Source of the DNA: Lanius collurio
Taxonomy: Eukaryota; Chordata; Aves; Passeriformes; Laniidae
Direction of reading: 5' to 3'
Assembly (NCBI GenBank): GCA_020086605.1
Contig: JACBWW010000016.1
Location: 5,695,682-5,759,681, forward strand
DNA length: 64,000 nt
Shown one piece after another: positions 48,801 through 59,589 of this stretch. Made by a program: the position numbers and the translations under genes. Positions within the stretch are counted from its first letter, which is position 1; the number at the start of each line of letters is the position of its first letter. A model generated the notes under the pieces. That model searched no databases, was not told the origin of the DNA, and was given only the letters and a program-made list of their open reading frames with translations.

Positions 48801-50390
48801 CTTCTGGAAGTCCTTCTGCATCAATGATTTCTGGTCATGGCCTGCAGGGAAACACCCTTCTTGTAATTTGTGCAGTAATTCTGTGAAGTGATGCTGTTAG
48901 AGGGAGACAGTTTCATCCCTTAGCAAAATGAGACATTCCAGACAATATCCAATTTGTTCCCAGGGCATTTTTGGGACAATCTGACAAGCTCTCAGATATC
49001 AGCAGTGTCTGAGCTGTAGCTAATGGGCCTTGCACCTGGAAAAGCAACATTGTCCCCTGAGCTTTTCACATTATGTCTGTCCTAAGTGCAGTATTTTCTT
49101 ATAGCACAATTTTTTTTATTGAGTAGAAAGATAATTTTTGCTTGTCTTGTAATGAGAGTTTTTTTTGTTTCTCTTTTTATTTCTTTCTTGATTGACATTA
49201 CATGGTGTAGAAAAAAGCCTTTTGGAATTTGGGACATGTTGTGTTTATGTACTGATGGCCCTTTAGAGTTGTAGTCTGACAAGTGTGTGTCCTGAAGCAA
49301 GTTTTTTGTTCTGAAGGGTTGGAGTGTGCTGCCAGTTCTTAATTGCTTGTCTGTAGGGTGTCCCTGCTCTGTCCCCTTCCCCCTGCCCACAGAGCTCAGC
49401 AGCCACCCAGCCCACAAAGGGAGCTCAGCTTCTTCCCTCTCCACAGCTCAGCAGTGGTGGAATGTAGCTGAGGTATTTAAACCTGGGTTTGTCACGTTCT
49501 GAATTCCTTGACAAAAGGCTTCCAGAACTCTGTGTATTTGAAAGAAAGGGGAGGAAACTGCAGTCCTGCAGCAGATGCAGCAGGTTCCTGCCATGCATGC
49601 TTTCATTAGGCACACTCTGATCTGCACAAATTGGCTTCATGATAAAGAGCATTAAGTTACAGAGTAATATGGAATGGCAGTGCTTGTGAAATGTTTGTTC
49701 TGGCACTTTTGGAAATAACGGCTTACATTAATGATGATGTGGAGAAATGAGAAAAATGTAAAATAGCTGGGTTTACTGTGACTTTATGCAGCACTTCAGT
49801 AAAAGTTGCTTGCAAAAAAAATCCATTGAAAAGTAAACATATTTTTGGGTTAACCTTTCTTCATATTTCAACGTTTCATGCAGTAATTTTCATGAGTAAA
49901 TAAATGGCTGCATAAAACCAGACTCGTGTTTAATAAAGTGGACTCTGGTGTATCATGAGAAGGACATGAATTAGGCAAAGTTTTACAGGTTCAATACTTA
50001 GCACCTCTTTTTTGTATCTCAGGACTGCAGAATGGCAGAAATGACTACTTTCACTAGAGTGTCCCAACTTCATAAACCAGACTTTGAAATTATGGTTCTC
50101 TGTGCCCAAAATATGGAATGCAATATTATTAGACTAATTCTTGATATTCAGAAAAAAAACCCCAAACAAATCATAATCAAGCAGTTAACTACAGGACTAC
50201 TGCAGCATTATCCTGGGGATCAAGGGTGTCTTATGAATGATCTGCTCATGTTTGGTAGCACTGATAATTTACAGTCTTTGAGCGTGGTTATTATCTCCAG
50301 CTTATTTTTCTTTTTTCTAGGTAGAAAGTTCATGTTGTAAAAACAAGTATCAGCATGTAATATCATCAAAAAAAAAAAAAAAAAGATTGT
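45815..50390. other. Unique non-coding sequence, no gene seen
   Basis: Mostly AT-rich. The 153-codon minus-strand frame at 46221-46682 and the 102-codon plus-strand frame at 47229-47537 show no domain and no codon signal. The repeat-free stretch at 47630-47960 is AT-rich with enhancer-like texture. A GC-richer stretch lies at 49310-49460. There is an A-run of 17 at 50368-50384. Confidence 0.6.
50368..50384. repeat. Homopolymer A tract (17 A)
   Basis: Uninterrupted A run about 30 bases before the CR1 tail. CR1 elements do not end in poly(A), so it is probably unrelated to that insertion. Confidence 0.9.
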
Positions 50391-50414
50391 CTCTTAAAGA
50401 AAGTCTTAATGCTT

Positions 50415-50560
50415 GAAATCCCAAAATTGTAGGATATCCTGAGTTGGAAGGGACCCACAAAGACCATCAAAGTCCAACTACTGGCCCTGCAAAGAACAAT
50501 CCCAAGAATCACACCTTGTGCAAACAATGCCATTAGAGTTGAACTTGATCTCTTTTGCAG
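50415..50560 (-). mobile_element. CR1 LINE 3' tail, minus strand
   Basis: On the plus strand it reads as the reverse complement of a CR1 3' end: 'aggatatcctgagttggaag', 'ggacccacaaagaccatcaa', 'agtccaactactggccctgc' and 'aacaatcccaagaatcacac', then a deleted and diverged stretch ending near 'gttgaacttgatctc'. The same 3' sequence occurs in plus orientation at 27120-27215. It is strongly 5'-truncated and moderately diverged. Confidence 0.9.
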
Positions 50561-53265
50561 TGGTCTGTTACAGTGAATGGAATATGGTGACATTGACTAC
50601 AAGTCCAAGTCTTCAACCTCTTATTTTCGCTCCAGTTGCACCAGTCTGGGTCCTGTTTGAACAACAGGATGGGCTGTAGACTGGGAATATGTGGGAAGTG
50701 GCTGAATATTTTAAATATTATTCTCAGGGATGTAAATCTGAGGGAAATGAAGAAACCTCATCCTCGACAGTGTGCTCCAGTACTGTCAGGTGCACACTGC
50801 TGTGAAGGTCAGATGTCTTTGACAGGCCTGGGGAAAGGGGCAGATCTGCTGCTGCAGATCCCTCTGCTCTGTCCATGTAACTGCTTGGAAATACCAAAAC
50901 ATTTGCAGTCTAATTCTGTGTTAATGAACAAGACTGGCCTACTGATGCTGTGCTGCAGTTTGGTCCTCAAAGTCAATGCAAGAAAAAGAGCTACAGATTT
51001 TCTGTTAAAGTAATGATATTTTATAAATTGATTATTGATTAAGTTGGCATGATATGGAGCTAGTTATGGCCTGATGATAAATCTCTGCAATTATGAATGC
51101 CTTTGTTGAAGGCATGATCTGAAATTTAATAATAGCATTCTAGTAGGTTTACATAAACTTGTAACTTGATTTAAATTATCAGCCTGATCACAAAGAGGTC
51201 CATAACACATCAGTTCCTAGACTAATGAACCATACATCCTTGTCGACTTTCGTAATATTTTGACAGTTTTTGCCTCAGTGCCTCTGAATTACAAGTGTGT
51301 AGAGATGTATTGCTTACTGCTACAATAGGTCTCTCCCTCAGGGCATGGTAGGTCACGTTTTCTGAATCTGAATTGCTTAACTAAACAATGACAACTTCTG
51401 TAATGCTTTAAAAGAATGCTAAAATCGGTTATCATAGTTGTAATTGCAATTTCTTTTTTTCACAAGGGGAGATATTAAAAGAATGACATTTTTCAATTTC
51501 ATACATTATTTAGCTTTTCTGAAACTGCACTTTTGATGTTCTTTAAATATAGATGATTTATATAGCAGTGTGATTAATTCTAAGATGGTAGAAAACTGCT
51601 GTTGATCCTTTCTTTACAAACAGAGATGCAAAAATAATTCAGGTTTTAAAATCAGGCTGTCTTTACCTTTTCACCAATTAATATATTGCGTGCATGAAAC
51701 ACATGTAGCAACTGTCTTATACCATTTACTTGTTTGAGTTTGTCCTATGAGCTAACCTTGTTTACTGTGGGCATTTTTCATAAATAATATATTTTTTCTT
51801 GTCCATCACTATGTGGTGTTTTCCCTATAGTTGAAAACAAAGCCTGTATTGCTCTGTGTTTGATCTTTTCTATGAATTTCTTGAGTTTTTACATGTTTTC
51901 TTGAGTTCACAGGAGGCAAACCAGATAAATATAGGAAGGCAATTTCTGTGAATGACAGGTGACATTAATATGAAATGTCTAGATTTTCTTATATTTGTCT
52001 ATTTTTCCCCTTTTAGAGATGCAATAAAATGGGGCTTAAGTGCATCTTACACACTGAGGTCAGTTCTGTAATGAGGACTGAATATTATTTCATGTGTTTG
52101 AAACATTGCTTTGCTTTATTACTATGTTACAGAAGGAAAGCTAAGGCAAGCTTTATTAAACGCTCTGACTTCCTGAGATTTGGAAAATTTACCTATGGTA
52201 TTTCCAAGTACAGAAGTTTTGAGGAATGTGTCTTTTGTGGAAAGTAGTGAATCTTATAATTCACAGGATATTTCTCTAAGCAGAGTTATAGTTGAATGAA
52301 ACATGTTACATGATGCATCATCATTTAATTACTCATGGGAAAGTTTGGGAGCAATGATCTTGGGAACTGCTGCATTTTGTTCTTACCTGCATTCATGACC
52401 TCTGAAAGGGCTGTTGTGGTGCTGGGAAAGACAGCTGTGAGGGTGATGATGGTGTCACTTATGTCCACTGTGTTGTCTTGCTCCCCTGTGGAAGCAGAAT
52501 GTAGCGTGAACCCATTGTGTTCTTTGATAAAATCTTTTCTGTGAATTTCAGCATAGGCCTAATAGTCCATATCACAGAGAATCACTCCCATTACTGCCCA
52601 TTATAAATGTGTAGTTATCTGTTCAGTAGTACATTATTGTACCTTTGGATCTATTATCATTTTATATATTAAGACCTTAAAGCTTTAATATATGCATCAT
52701 CACCGTTCAAAGCTTACTGACAGCCAATAAGCAATTGCAAATAACCCAGTCTTAAAAAATATGAATTCTTCTTTTCAAAATGACATTATTCTAGATGGAA
52801 CATCCCTTACACCTGCCTCTTCTACCTCACTTCAGTCAGGCAAGACTTATGTACAATTAAAGCAAGCCTTATAGGATCTCAAGAACAATAACAAATTTTC
52901 AAAATGGAGCAAGGTTCAGGCTGACTCTTTCATGTTCACACCATGAAGGACAATAGAGAAGAGCATTTTCTATGGTTTGTATATGTTTAAAATTACCCTG
53001 GTTTTTTTTTAGAGCCCTGCAAGGATCAGTGTTGCTGAAGCCATACAACCCACAGCTTTTCTGTGCTTCCCCATTGCACTGTGTGCCTCATGTGGGTTAG
53101 TGTCTGAATGGCACAGAAGAAAAATAAATGTGGTTCTCCAGCTCTCTTACAGACTTCTCCTACTCAACTTTTCTGCCATTCATTTTATGATATTGATGCC
53201 TTCCTCTTGGTCCTCAAATTAAGAGCTAGACCTTAGGCCTTTAGGATGTTTTGTCTTCTGGCCTA
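50561..53265. other. Unique non-coding sequence, no gene seen
   Basis: AT-rich single-copy sequence with open frames up to 125 codons (50636-51013, plus strand), which has no domain, no splice context and no codon bias. No transposable-element tail was recognised. Confidence 0.6.
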
Positions 53266-53269
53266 GCAG

Positions 53270-53405
53270 AATACCAGGACTGTGTTAAGATATCAGACTT
53301 AAAGAACTACAAATACGCATGCTAAGGGTACTGAGAAGAAATAAAAGGTATATAAAAAGAAAAGGCAAAATATCATCATGGCATCACTGTAGAGAATTTA
53401 CAAAA
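53270..53405 (-). mobile_element. Old LTR fragment, same family as 55.7-56.1 kb
   Basis: The minus strand begins with 'gatgccatgatgatatttt' (plus-strand end near 53400) and continues through an A/T-rich U3-like stretch. The first roughly 100 bases follow the start of the LTR at 55681-56107 in order: 'atcatcatggcatc' against 'atcatcatagcatc', 'aaaaggtatataaaaag' against 'aaaaaggtataacaag', and 'ggtactgagaag' against 'agcactaagaat'. Divergence between the two is large. The rest of this copy is not recognisable, so it is a 5' LTR fragment or too decayed to follow. Confidence 0.45.
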
Positions 53406-55680
53406 TATGCAGCATAGAGAGCTTAGAAGGAAGACCCTGGTGGGCTGAAGTCTTGTTCTTTGTTCCTCAGTCTTCAGAGATTTCCTGCTCAAGAGCATTT
53501 GCAGTTAGATTTAAGACCCCCTACAACAAAACATTAAGGTTCATTGATTGCAAAGATGATGCAGGGTTAGCTTGGTCCCTGCACGAAGACATTTTTGTAG
53601 TTGCTTTGTCTGTAGAGATTCAAGATCCTGAGACATTGCTCAGTTCTGGCGAATAGTTGACAAGTTATTAAACTGAAAGGGAGGCTGCAGTATAAGTCTA
53701 ACACAGGTGAATATGCAGGGAATATGTCACTGCACTTGGACATCCTGTGCAGTTTTTGCATTCTTTCTTTTCCTCCCCCCTTATTTCCTAAGGCTTCTTT
53801 GTCCATCTTATGATCTATATGTTTGCCATATTTTAAATAAGGATAAATGCCTCTCAGGGTAATAGCTGATAACGCACATTAATTAGTTGTGGTACGGATT
53901 GGTCTTCATTGTTGCTGCATTACACTACTGATGCCATGTAGATGTTTGGCAGCTCATGCAGTGACTGAGAACTGTGTCTAATGGCACAGTTGGTGCATGC
54001 CAGGTGCTCATCCTCCATTGCAAAGGTCTCTGTGGTGCTGTTGTTGCCCTGTGTGACAGGGCCTCTCCCTGATCCCTGTCATGGCACTTGCTTTCGGAAG
54101 AGTCTGTTTCTCTTAGAGGAAATTACAGAAAATTTTAGCACTCACATGGCTTTATCTGTGGCCTTGCTAGAACATGAACATAGGAGGGTGCAGGCAGCAT
54201 GTGAGTGACCAAATTTCCCATGAGAGTGGGCTAAAGCACATGGAGATGCTGAACTGTGGCAGTGGGGTGAGCATCCTTTGTGCTCCAAGAGCGCAGATTC
54301 CTGTTTTAGGCACTTCTCTGTATGTGCCACCAGTTCATCATCACACTCCTAGTTCATTTTAGTTTGGTATTAAAGCAGGAAATACAAATCAGAAACATGA
54401 GGTAAGGATTAAAAAATTATACTTTTATTGTTGTAGTTTTCCTGTCTTTAAGGGACAGGGACCCTGCTTGATTCAGTATTAGCTTTCAGATTGTTTGTGG
54501 TGCTTTTCTTTTTCCCCCAGCCTACTATTCTTAAACTGCAGGTTATTTTAAGCTTATTGCTTTTAAATTGCAGAGCATTCAAGACATTGTAGGCATATAG
54601 AATTAGCTTGGACAGTATTGAAGGTCACACTATAGAGAACTAAATTATAGTGACAGCTGGGTAGTCTGCATGATAGTCTTTTTATCTAGCTAATGTATCT
54701 GATTCTGGTTTTATTAACCAGTGTTTATTCCTTCCTTCACTGGTAATTATACTTCAATACTTCAGCAGTGACATTTTAAACCTGTTTTGTTTTGCAAAAA
54801 TTTTTGTCTGAACAAACATCAGATTTATTTTGTTACTCTCATCTAGTCAAGTTTAAATGTGTTTCACTCACCATAAATTTTCCTTGAAATTAAGTTTTTC
54901 TATTGTTTTGTTTTGTAACACTGTAATAATCATTGACATGGTGATAGATGAACAAAAAACACTGGAGGCATAGTCTTCATTTATTACATGAAGTTTGGGA
55001 GAAGATGGGTCTGGACAAAGATGCAGCCGATCCTGAAGTTGCAATTGTTTTCGATTAATCGTAGCATTAAAGGCTTCTGACACTGTAGTAGCTTGTTAAA
55101 ACAAAGTTGTGCTGTGCTTTGCCTTGTGGGCTGGGAGCACAGAGCTTGGCAGTGGATGTCTTTGGCTTTCCTGGGTTTTTTGTTTTTGCAAATGACCTCT
55201 CTGTCGTTCTTCTGCATATAAACATACACTTATAGCTGATGAGAAACATATGAGCTGTTGCTCCTCCCTCATTGCTTGTAGGGTCTCACATGGAGTCATG
55301 TCCACTCCCACACAGTAACCTGAACCGTGGCTCCAATTATCATGTGGTAGCTTGCTTGGAGAAGAACTTAGAATCACAGTTATGTTTTCCATCACAAGGT
55401 TCTTGAGTATCTTTTGATTTTTTAGTATTTATGAATTATTTAATGAGCTGGTTTCAAATTCTAATTCAAATCAAAATTTTACAATTTGTGATATGTCTGT
55501 AAATAGCACCTGCAATTGCTCAAGAATTATTTGAAGAGCGAGGCAATTGGTATTCCAAACAGTTGTTTTGTGATGTTTGAAATCTAGATCCACTGAGAAA
55601 TCTGTAGAGAAAAAACTGCAGATAGACTCCATGCTGCTTCTCCTGATGCCTTTTCCTGGTCTTAAAATCAAAAGTCAAAC
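53406..55680. other. Unique non-coding sequence, no gene seen
   Basis: Ordinary AT-rich sequence with open frames up to 99 codons and no recognisable exon. A slightly GC-richer stretch at 53980-54330 gives small frames on both strands without motif. Confidence 0.6.
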
Positions 55681-56107
55681 ACAGTTAGAAGGGGAGGGGA
55701 AGGGATTTTGCCTTGGTATTTATTTTAAGGATCCTTAGATGCACACGTCCAGGTCCAATGCACTGAAATGCACACCACAACCATGCACACCTCCAAAAGA
55801 TCTGGTATCACATTATAGGTGTTACTAATTAGCATATCTATCAAAAACTCCCCAATGAGAGGCTCGAGTGGGCCCCCCTCCCCAAGGAACCTTCCCCTGG
55901 ATGGTTCTGTCTTAGTTTACAGAATGTGTTCTGGAGGAGGACCTTGGGGTCTGGGGCACACTAACTCCTACCTACAAAGCTTCTAAAATGTTTAGTCTCC
56001 CAGCTGAACAAACAAGTCCAAGAATGTAGGCAAAAAGCACTAAGAATACAGAAGTTGTAAAAAGGTATAACAAGGGGGCCAAAAAATCATCATAGCATCC
56101 CTCCTAT
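55681..56107 (-). mobile_element. Endogenous retrovirus LTR, minus strand
   Basis: Read on the minus strand, the element starts near 'taggagggatgctatgatg' and has a GC-richer middle with 'cctctcattgg' (CCAAT on plus at 55852-55856). It ends about 40 bases after a clear AATAAA (plus TTTATT at 55719-55724). A polyadenylation signal close to the 3' end and a start of this type fit ERVL-like LTRs, though the class is inferred. Exact termini and target duplication could not be fixed. No internal retroviral sequence lies beside it, so it is a solo LTR. It looks better preserved than its relative at 53.27 kb. Confidence 0.7.
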
Positions 56108-56109
56108 GA

Positions 56110-58670
56110 AAAATTAAAAACAAACCAGGAAATGACAGCGCATAATTATAAAGAAATAGGTCCATTTGTTAACAGTTCTATGGTGAAATTTTGTTACTGG
56201 CACTAATAAGGACGTAAACGTTTGTATTCACCTGAGAGTGTGAGGTAATATTCACAATGCAGTCAAAAATGTCCCTGTAGAACTCTCAATGAGAGGAGCT
56301 TTGAATAAAACCTATCCAGCTATTGAAGAATGTTATGTTGCTATTGTGTACTTCATTCCTTTTTTTTTTTTTTTTTATTGAGACCTATTCCTCTCTAAAA
56401 TGTTTTCCAGTATTAAATTCTCCTATGGAACTAAAAGCTACCTTCCAAACGTATATTCTAATCTCTATTTTTAAACTGCCTTTTTAAGTACATAAATGCA
56501 CATGCTACAACTTATTTACTCATTATTCCTAAAACTTTGAGTAGGCTCTTTGAAATGAAGTAGAATAAGTTCACTAAAATATCTGCAAAACGAAAATTGT
56601 TTAGTAAGTGGCTGGCTGCTAATAAACACCATAAAAAACCATACAGAATTGAAATAAGGTATTGATATAAATAAGAGGTGTAAGCAGCATCAGTACAATG
56701 CAGTAGCTTGATAAATCTGGTTTGAAATTTATAAAAAGGGAAGACAATGGTCCTGCTCCAGAGAAGCAGATCTATAGCTGAGCTCTGAGAGTCTGGGCTG
56801 GTACATGAGTTTTCCCATAGCAGCCCCACCTCCCAGCCCTGCAGAGAGAACTGGTGTGAGGAGATGGGAGATGCCCTGTCCCTCCACAGCAAAGAACGCT
56901 CCACCCATTGCCAAGTGTTGGTAACTCTGTGTGTGCACCTATTTGGTATAGTTTGGGATTCCTTCTGTTGAAGATCTTGCAGCTCTGAAAATATTGTGCA
57001 GGCTTTGTAGTAGAAACTGTCATGTGCCAGAAATTCAGCTGAACGCTTTTTGGATTTTGTGTGTCTGAACACTGAGGAGATGGTATCTGTCACAATTGTA
57101 CAGCTGCCACAAGTGGTAATTTTCTAATCAGAGGAGGCATAAGAGAATAAATTTCTTTTTACATACCTTTAAGGTACTACATTTAACTTCATTTCATTAC
57201 CATGTAATTATCTTTTCATTCTATAGATGGTGTGATAATTTCCAAAGCTGTTTGTGTCTGAAAATTAAGTGAAGTTGTGATGTGCCTGGAACAGTCTTTC
57301 TTCAGTGACCTAAACTACTTGGCTCTGGTAAATGTTCACAACAATAAAAGCTACCTATGCAATTCCTAGTCACCACAAGTTATCCAAAACAGCAGTGACA
57401 AAAAGACAGGGTACCTTAGGCCTGATAAGAGTCAGTGGCTGTGAATTTTTCGTTTTTCTAATAACGAAACTGATGGTGTCTCTTTTCTCTGCACAGTGGT
57501 TACATTTGCGATTCTTGTACCCATTATAGAAAGCAAAAGGTGAAGTTGTGTTCTAGGCCTGTCATTTTCAATAATATTTAAGAAGGAGTTAGGGAGGCTC
57601 TAGCATTTTTAATGTCAGAAAAGTATTTGTTCATTTGAAGGAGATCTGAACAAACACAAAAGGACCTAGCAAAGCAGTAGGAACCAGAAGAGCAGATAAA
57701 ATGTGGAGAAAACTAAGACAATTTTAGTGGTGTCTGAGAGGCATTTGAATTCTGGAAAAATGATATCTTATTAAATATACTGCTTGATAAAAGAATTATG
57801 AATTATCAACAGGAATACATACATTACAGCCATGCAGAAATATTGTTTGGTAAATAGTGCTCATTAAGGCCAGTAAAAAGTGTTATAGTCACTTAGGACT
57901 ACTGAGTCTGCAAACAATCTGTTGAACAGACCACTGATTTACTTTCTTGTAAGCCAGCCATTAAGAAATAATTAATCTTTTAATAACTGCTTTTGGCATT
58001 AATGTAAAATATAATTGCTAGTGTAAAATAAGATTTTTTTGTAGTTTGTGAGATATTTTCTTCTTTCCCACTCCCAGATGTTGAGAAGGATACTTTAATA
58101 GAGGAAAGAGATTGTAAGCTTGCACATTTGATTCTTTTTGTGGTCATTATTATATGTAGGTTTAGTGCTTTGTAGGCTCCATCAATTGTCTTACTATACT
58201 ATGAAAAAAACGTATTTCTTGTTTGAGGAAGAAAACAAGGAAAAAGAGGAGGTGTATCAGTGTATGGGTACGTAAGTCGAGAACAGCTAACAGCCAAAGG
58301 GCAGTAACTCAACCAGAAATGGATATTGTAGTGCTTAGAGAGCGATTGCCTTGGCAGTTATTTCCCCTAGGAATAGGATAAAAACACTTCCAAAATACAG
58401 ACGCTTACCTACATATGCTTGTAGCCATTTTTTGTTTTCCCAACCTACTTAATTGCAAATAAAACCCAAGTTAAAAGATTAACCTGCCTTATCTTAACCC
58501 AAATCTTTTGAGACCTATACAAGTCAATATTCCTTTTCCTTTCAGAAGTATTTTCCACTGCATTGAATCTTTTTCTCTGTTTGCTGCCCAACATGCACAG
58601 CCTGCTATGTGCTGGAGAATGTATCATATCTGGGCTAATGTGGCCGGAAATCCAGTAAAAATGAGATGTG
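56110..58670. other. Unique non-coding sequence, no gene seen
   Basis: Contains a T tract at 56360-56376 and the longest open frame of the window (minus strand, 56512-57093, 193 codons). That frame has no recognised domain. Its composition shifts from polar to Leu/Phe/Tyr-rich as the DNA turns AT-rich, and a frame of this length is unsurprising in 64 kb. No other feature was recognised. Confidence 0.6.
56360..56376. repeat. Homopolymer T tract (17 T)
   Basis: Uninterrupted T run; a simple repeat. Confidence 0.9.
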
Positions 58671-58674
58671 GGTG

Positions 58675-58812
58675 TGTAGGGTCTGACAAGCCCCTGTCCT
58701 GGCAGGAAGCCCTTGTTTAGATAAAGGGAACTGCACAATCTCCAGATGTGGGGTCTGACAAGCCCCTGCCCTGGCAGGAAGGCCTGGAGATAAGGAGGTC
58801 ACACAATCCCCC
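58675..58812 (+). repeat. Tandem ~72-bp module at LTR start
   Basis: TGTAGGGTCTGACAAGCCCC at 58675 recurs as TGTGGGGTCTGACAAGCCCC at 58747. The first ~38 bases of each unit are nearly identical ('ctggcaggaag' shared), the second halves are related but diverged with short indels ('cacaatc' shared). Either U3 carries a duplicated module or the LTR starts at the second copy and the first is a remnant. Confidence 0.85.
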
Positions 58813-59214
58813 TGCAGGCCCCTCTTAGGGAAAGAGAGAGCCTTTTAGGTTACGGCGAGAGAAGACAGACCCAGGATCCTCTAGGAAACTCTATGTAAAA
58901 TACCCTAATACCCATTGGTTTCTCACCCTTGCACACCCACCTCTGTACCCCCATAAAAGAGACCCCTCTACCCCGAGTCGGCAGAGGATCTGTCTCTGGT
59001 CATCCCTTCGTGGAAGATGGAAGAACAAAGCTCCTTCTGCAGAACCACCAGCAGGACCTCTCCTCTCTCTGTCCGGGCCTGGCCAGGGGGGTTTGCCTTG
59101 CAGAGCAGAGCTGAAATCACTGCTGAATCACTGAGAGCTGATGGCTGCTGAGCCAGGCACCTCTGCAGGCACCCCCGGCCGAGGGCTGAGAGAAGCCACG
59201 ACCCCCTGGGAGAC

Positions 59215-59352
59215 GGTTCCTGACGGGGTCACCTCTGCAGAGGGTTCCTGACGGGGTCACCTCTGCAGAGGGTTCCTCACGGGGTCACCTCTGCAGAGGG
59301 TTCCTCACGGGGTCACCTCTGCAGAGGGTTCCTCACGGGATCACCTCTCCAG
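59215..59352 (+). repeat. 28-bp tandem array, five copies
   Basis: Units start at 59215, 59243, 59271, 59299 and 59327, each beginning GGTTCCT(G/C)ACGGGGTCACC and ending CTCTGCAGAG. Copies 1-2 carry G and copies 3-5 carry C at the eighth base. The last copy is shortened and varies (GGGATC, CTCTCCAG). The order of variants fits expansion by unequal exchange or replication slippage. Each unit carries a CpG and a GGTCACC word. Confidence 0.95.
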
Positions 59353-59369
59353 GTCCGCTACGGCTCCTT

Positions 59370-59388
59370 GGGTCTGAGTCTCAGACCC
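59370..59388. repeat. 19-bp palindrome near LTR end
   Basis: GGGTCTGAG, a central T, then CTCAGACCC: perfect 9-bp arms. It lies 18 bases after the tandem array, within the U5/leader part of the LTR. Confidence 0.9.
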
Positions 59389-59427
59389 CAACCAGCACCA
59401 GGAGAACCGCCAGCTTTAATACTTTAT

Positions 59428-59450
59428 GGGTGGGTTTGGGGGGGATTGGG
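59428..59450 (+). other. Canonical G-quadruplex motif
   Basis: GGG-T-GGG-TTT-G7-ATT-GGG: four G runs with loops of 1, 3 and 3 bases on the plus strand, the sense strand of the LTR. It lies at the presumed LTR/leader junction. Confidence 0.75.
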
Positions 59451-59589
59451 AAGCCGAAGGAGCAGCAGCTCATGTGGGGCTCGGAGTGGCCCTGCTGGGA
59501 GCGTGGTGTTGGTGCGCTCCGGTTCCTTGCGTTGCCTTCAAGGGAAAATGGCCCAACCCGTAAGGGAATGGAGATTTTAGCAAAGCTCA

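Larger units (their letters stand above)
58675..59432 (+). mobile_element. Complex endogenous retrovirus LTR
   Basis: GC-rich block in plus orientation starting TGTAGGGTCTGACAAGCCCC. It has, in order: a ~72-bp module in two copies (58675 and 58747), an ATTGG (inverted CCAAT) at 58914-58918, a TATA-like CATAAAAG at 58952-58959, a decayed polyadenylation signal GAACAAAG at 59023-59030, U5-like sequence, a five-copy 28-bp tandem array (59215-59352) and a 19-bp palindrome (59370-59388). TGGGTG flanks both ends (58669-58674 and 59427-59432) and may be a 6-bp target duplication, but it is G-rich and the implied 3' terminus is TA where CA is expected. No gag, pol or env is present. GC-rich sequence continuing to about 59560 may be retroviral leader. 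High CpG suggests the youngest retroviral piece in the window. Confidence 0.72.

Noticed and set aside
56512..57093. Longest open frame of the window (193 codons, minus strand)
   Set aside because: No domain, no family resemblance and composition that follows local base content. One frame this long is plausible by chance in 64 kb searched in six frames.
59215..59352. CRISPR-like repeat array
   Set aside because: The 28-bp units are head-to-tail with no spacers, inside a vertebrate LTR; it is a minisatellite.
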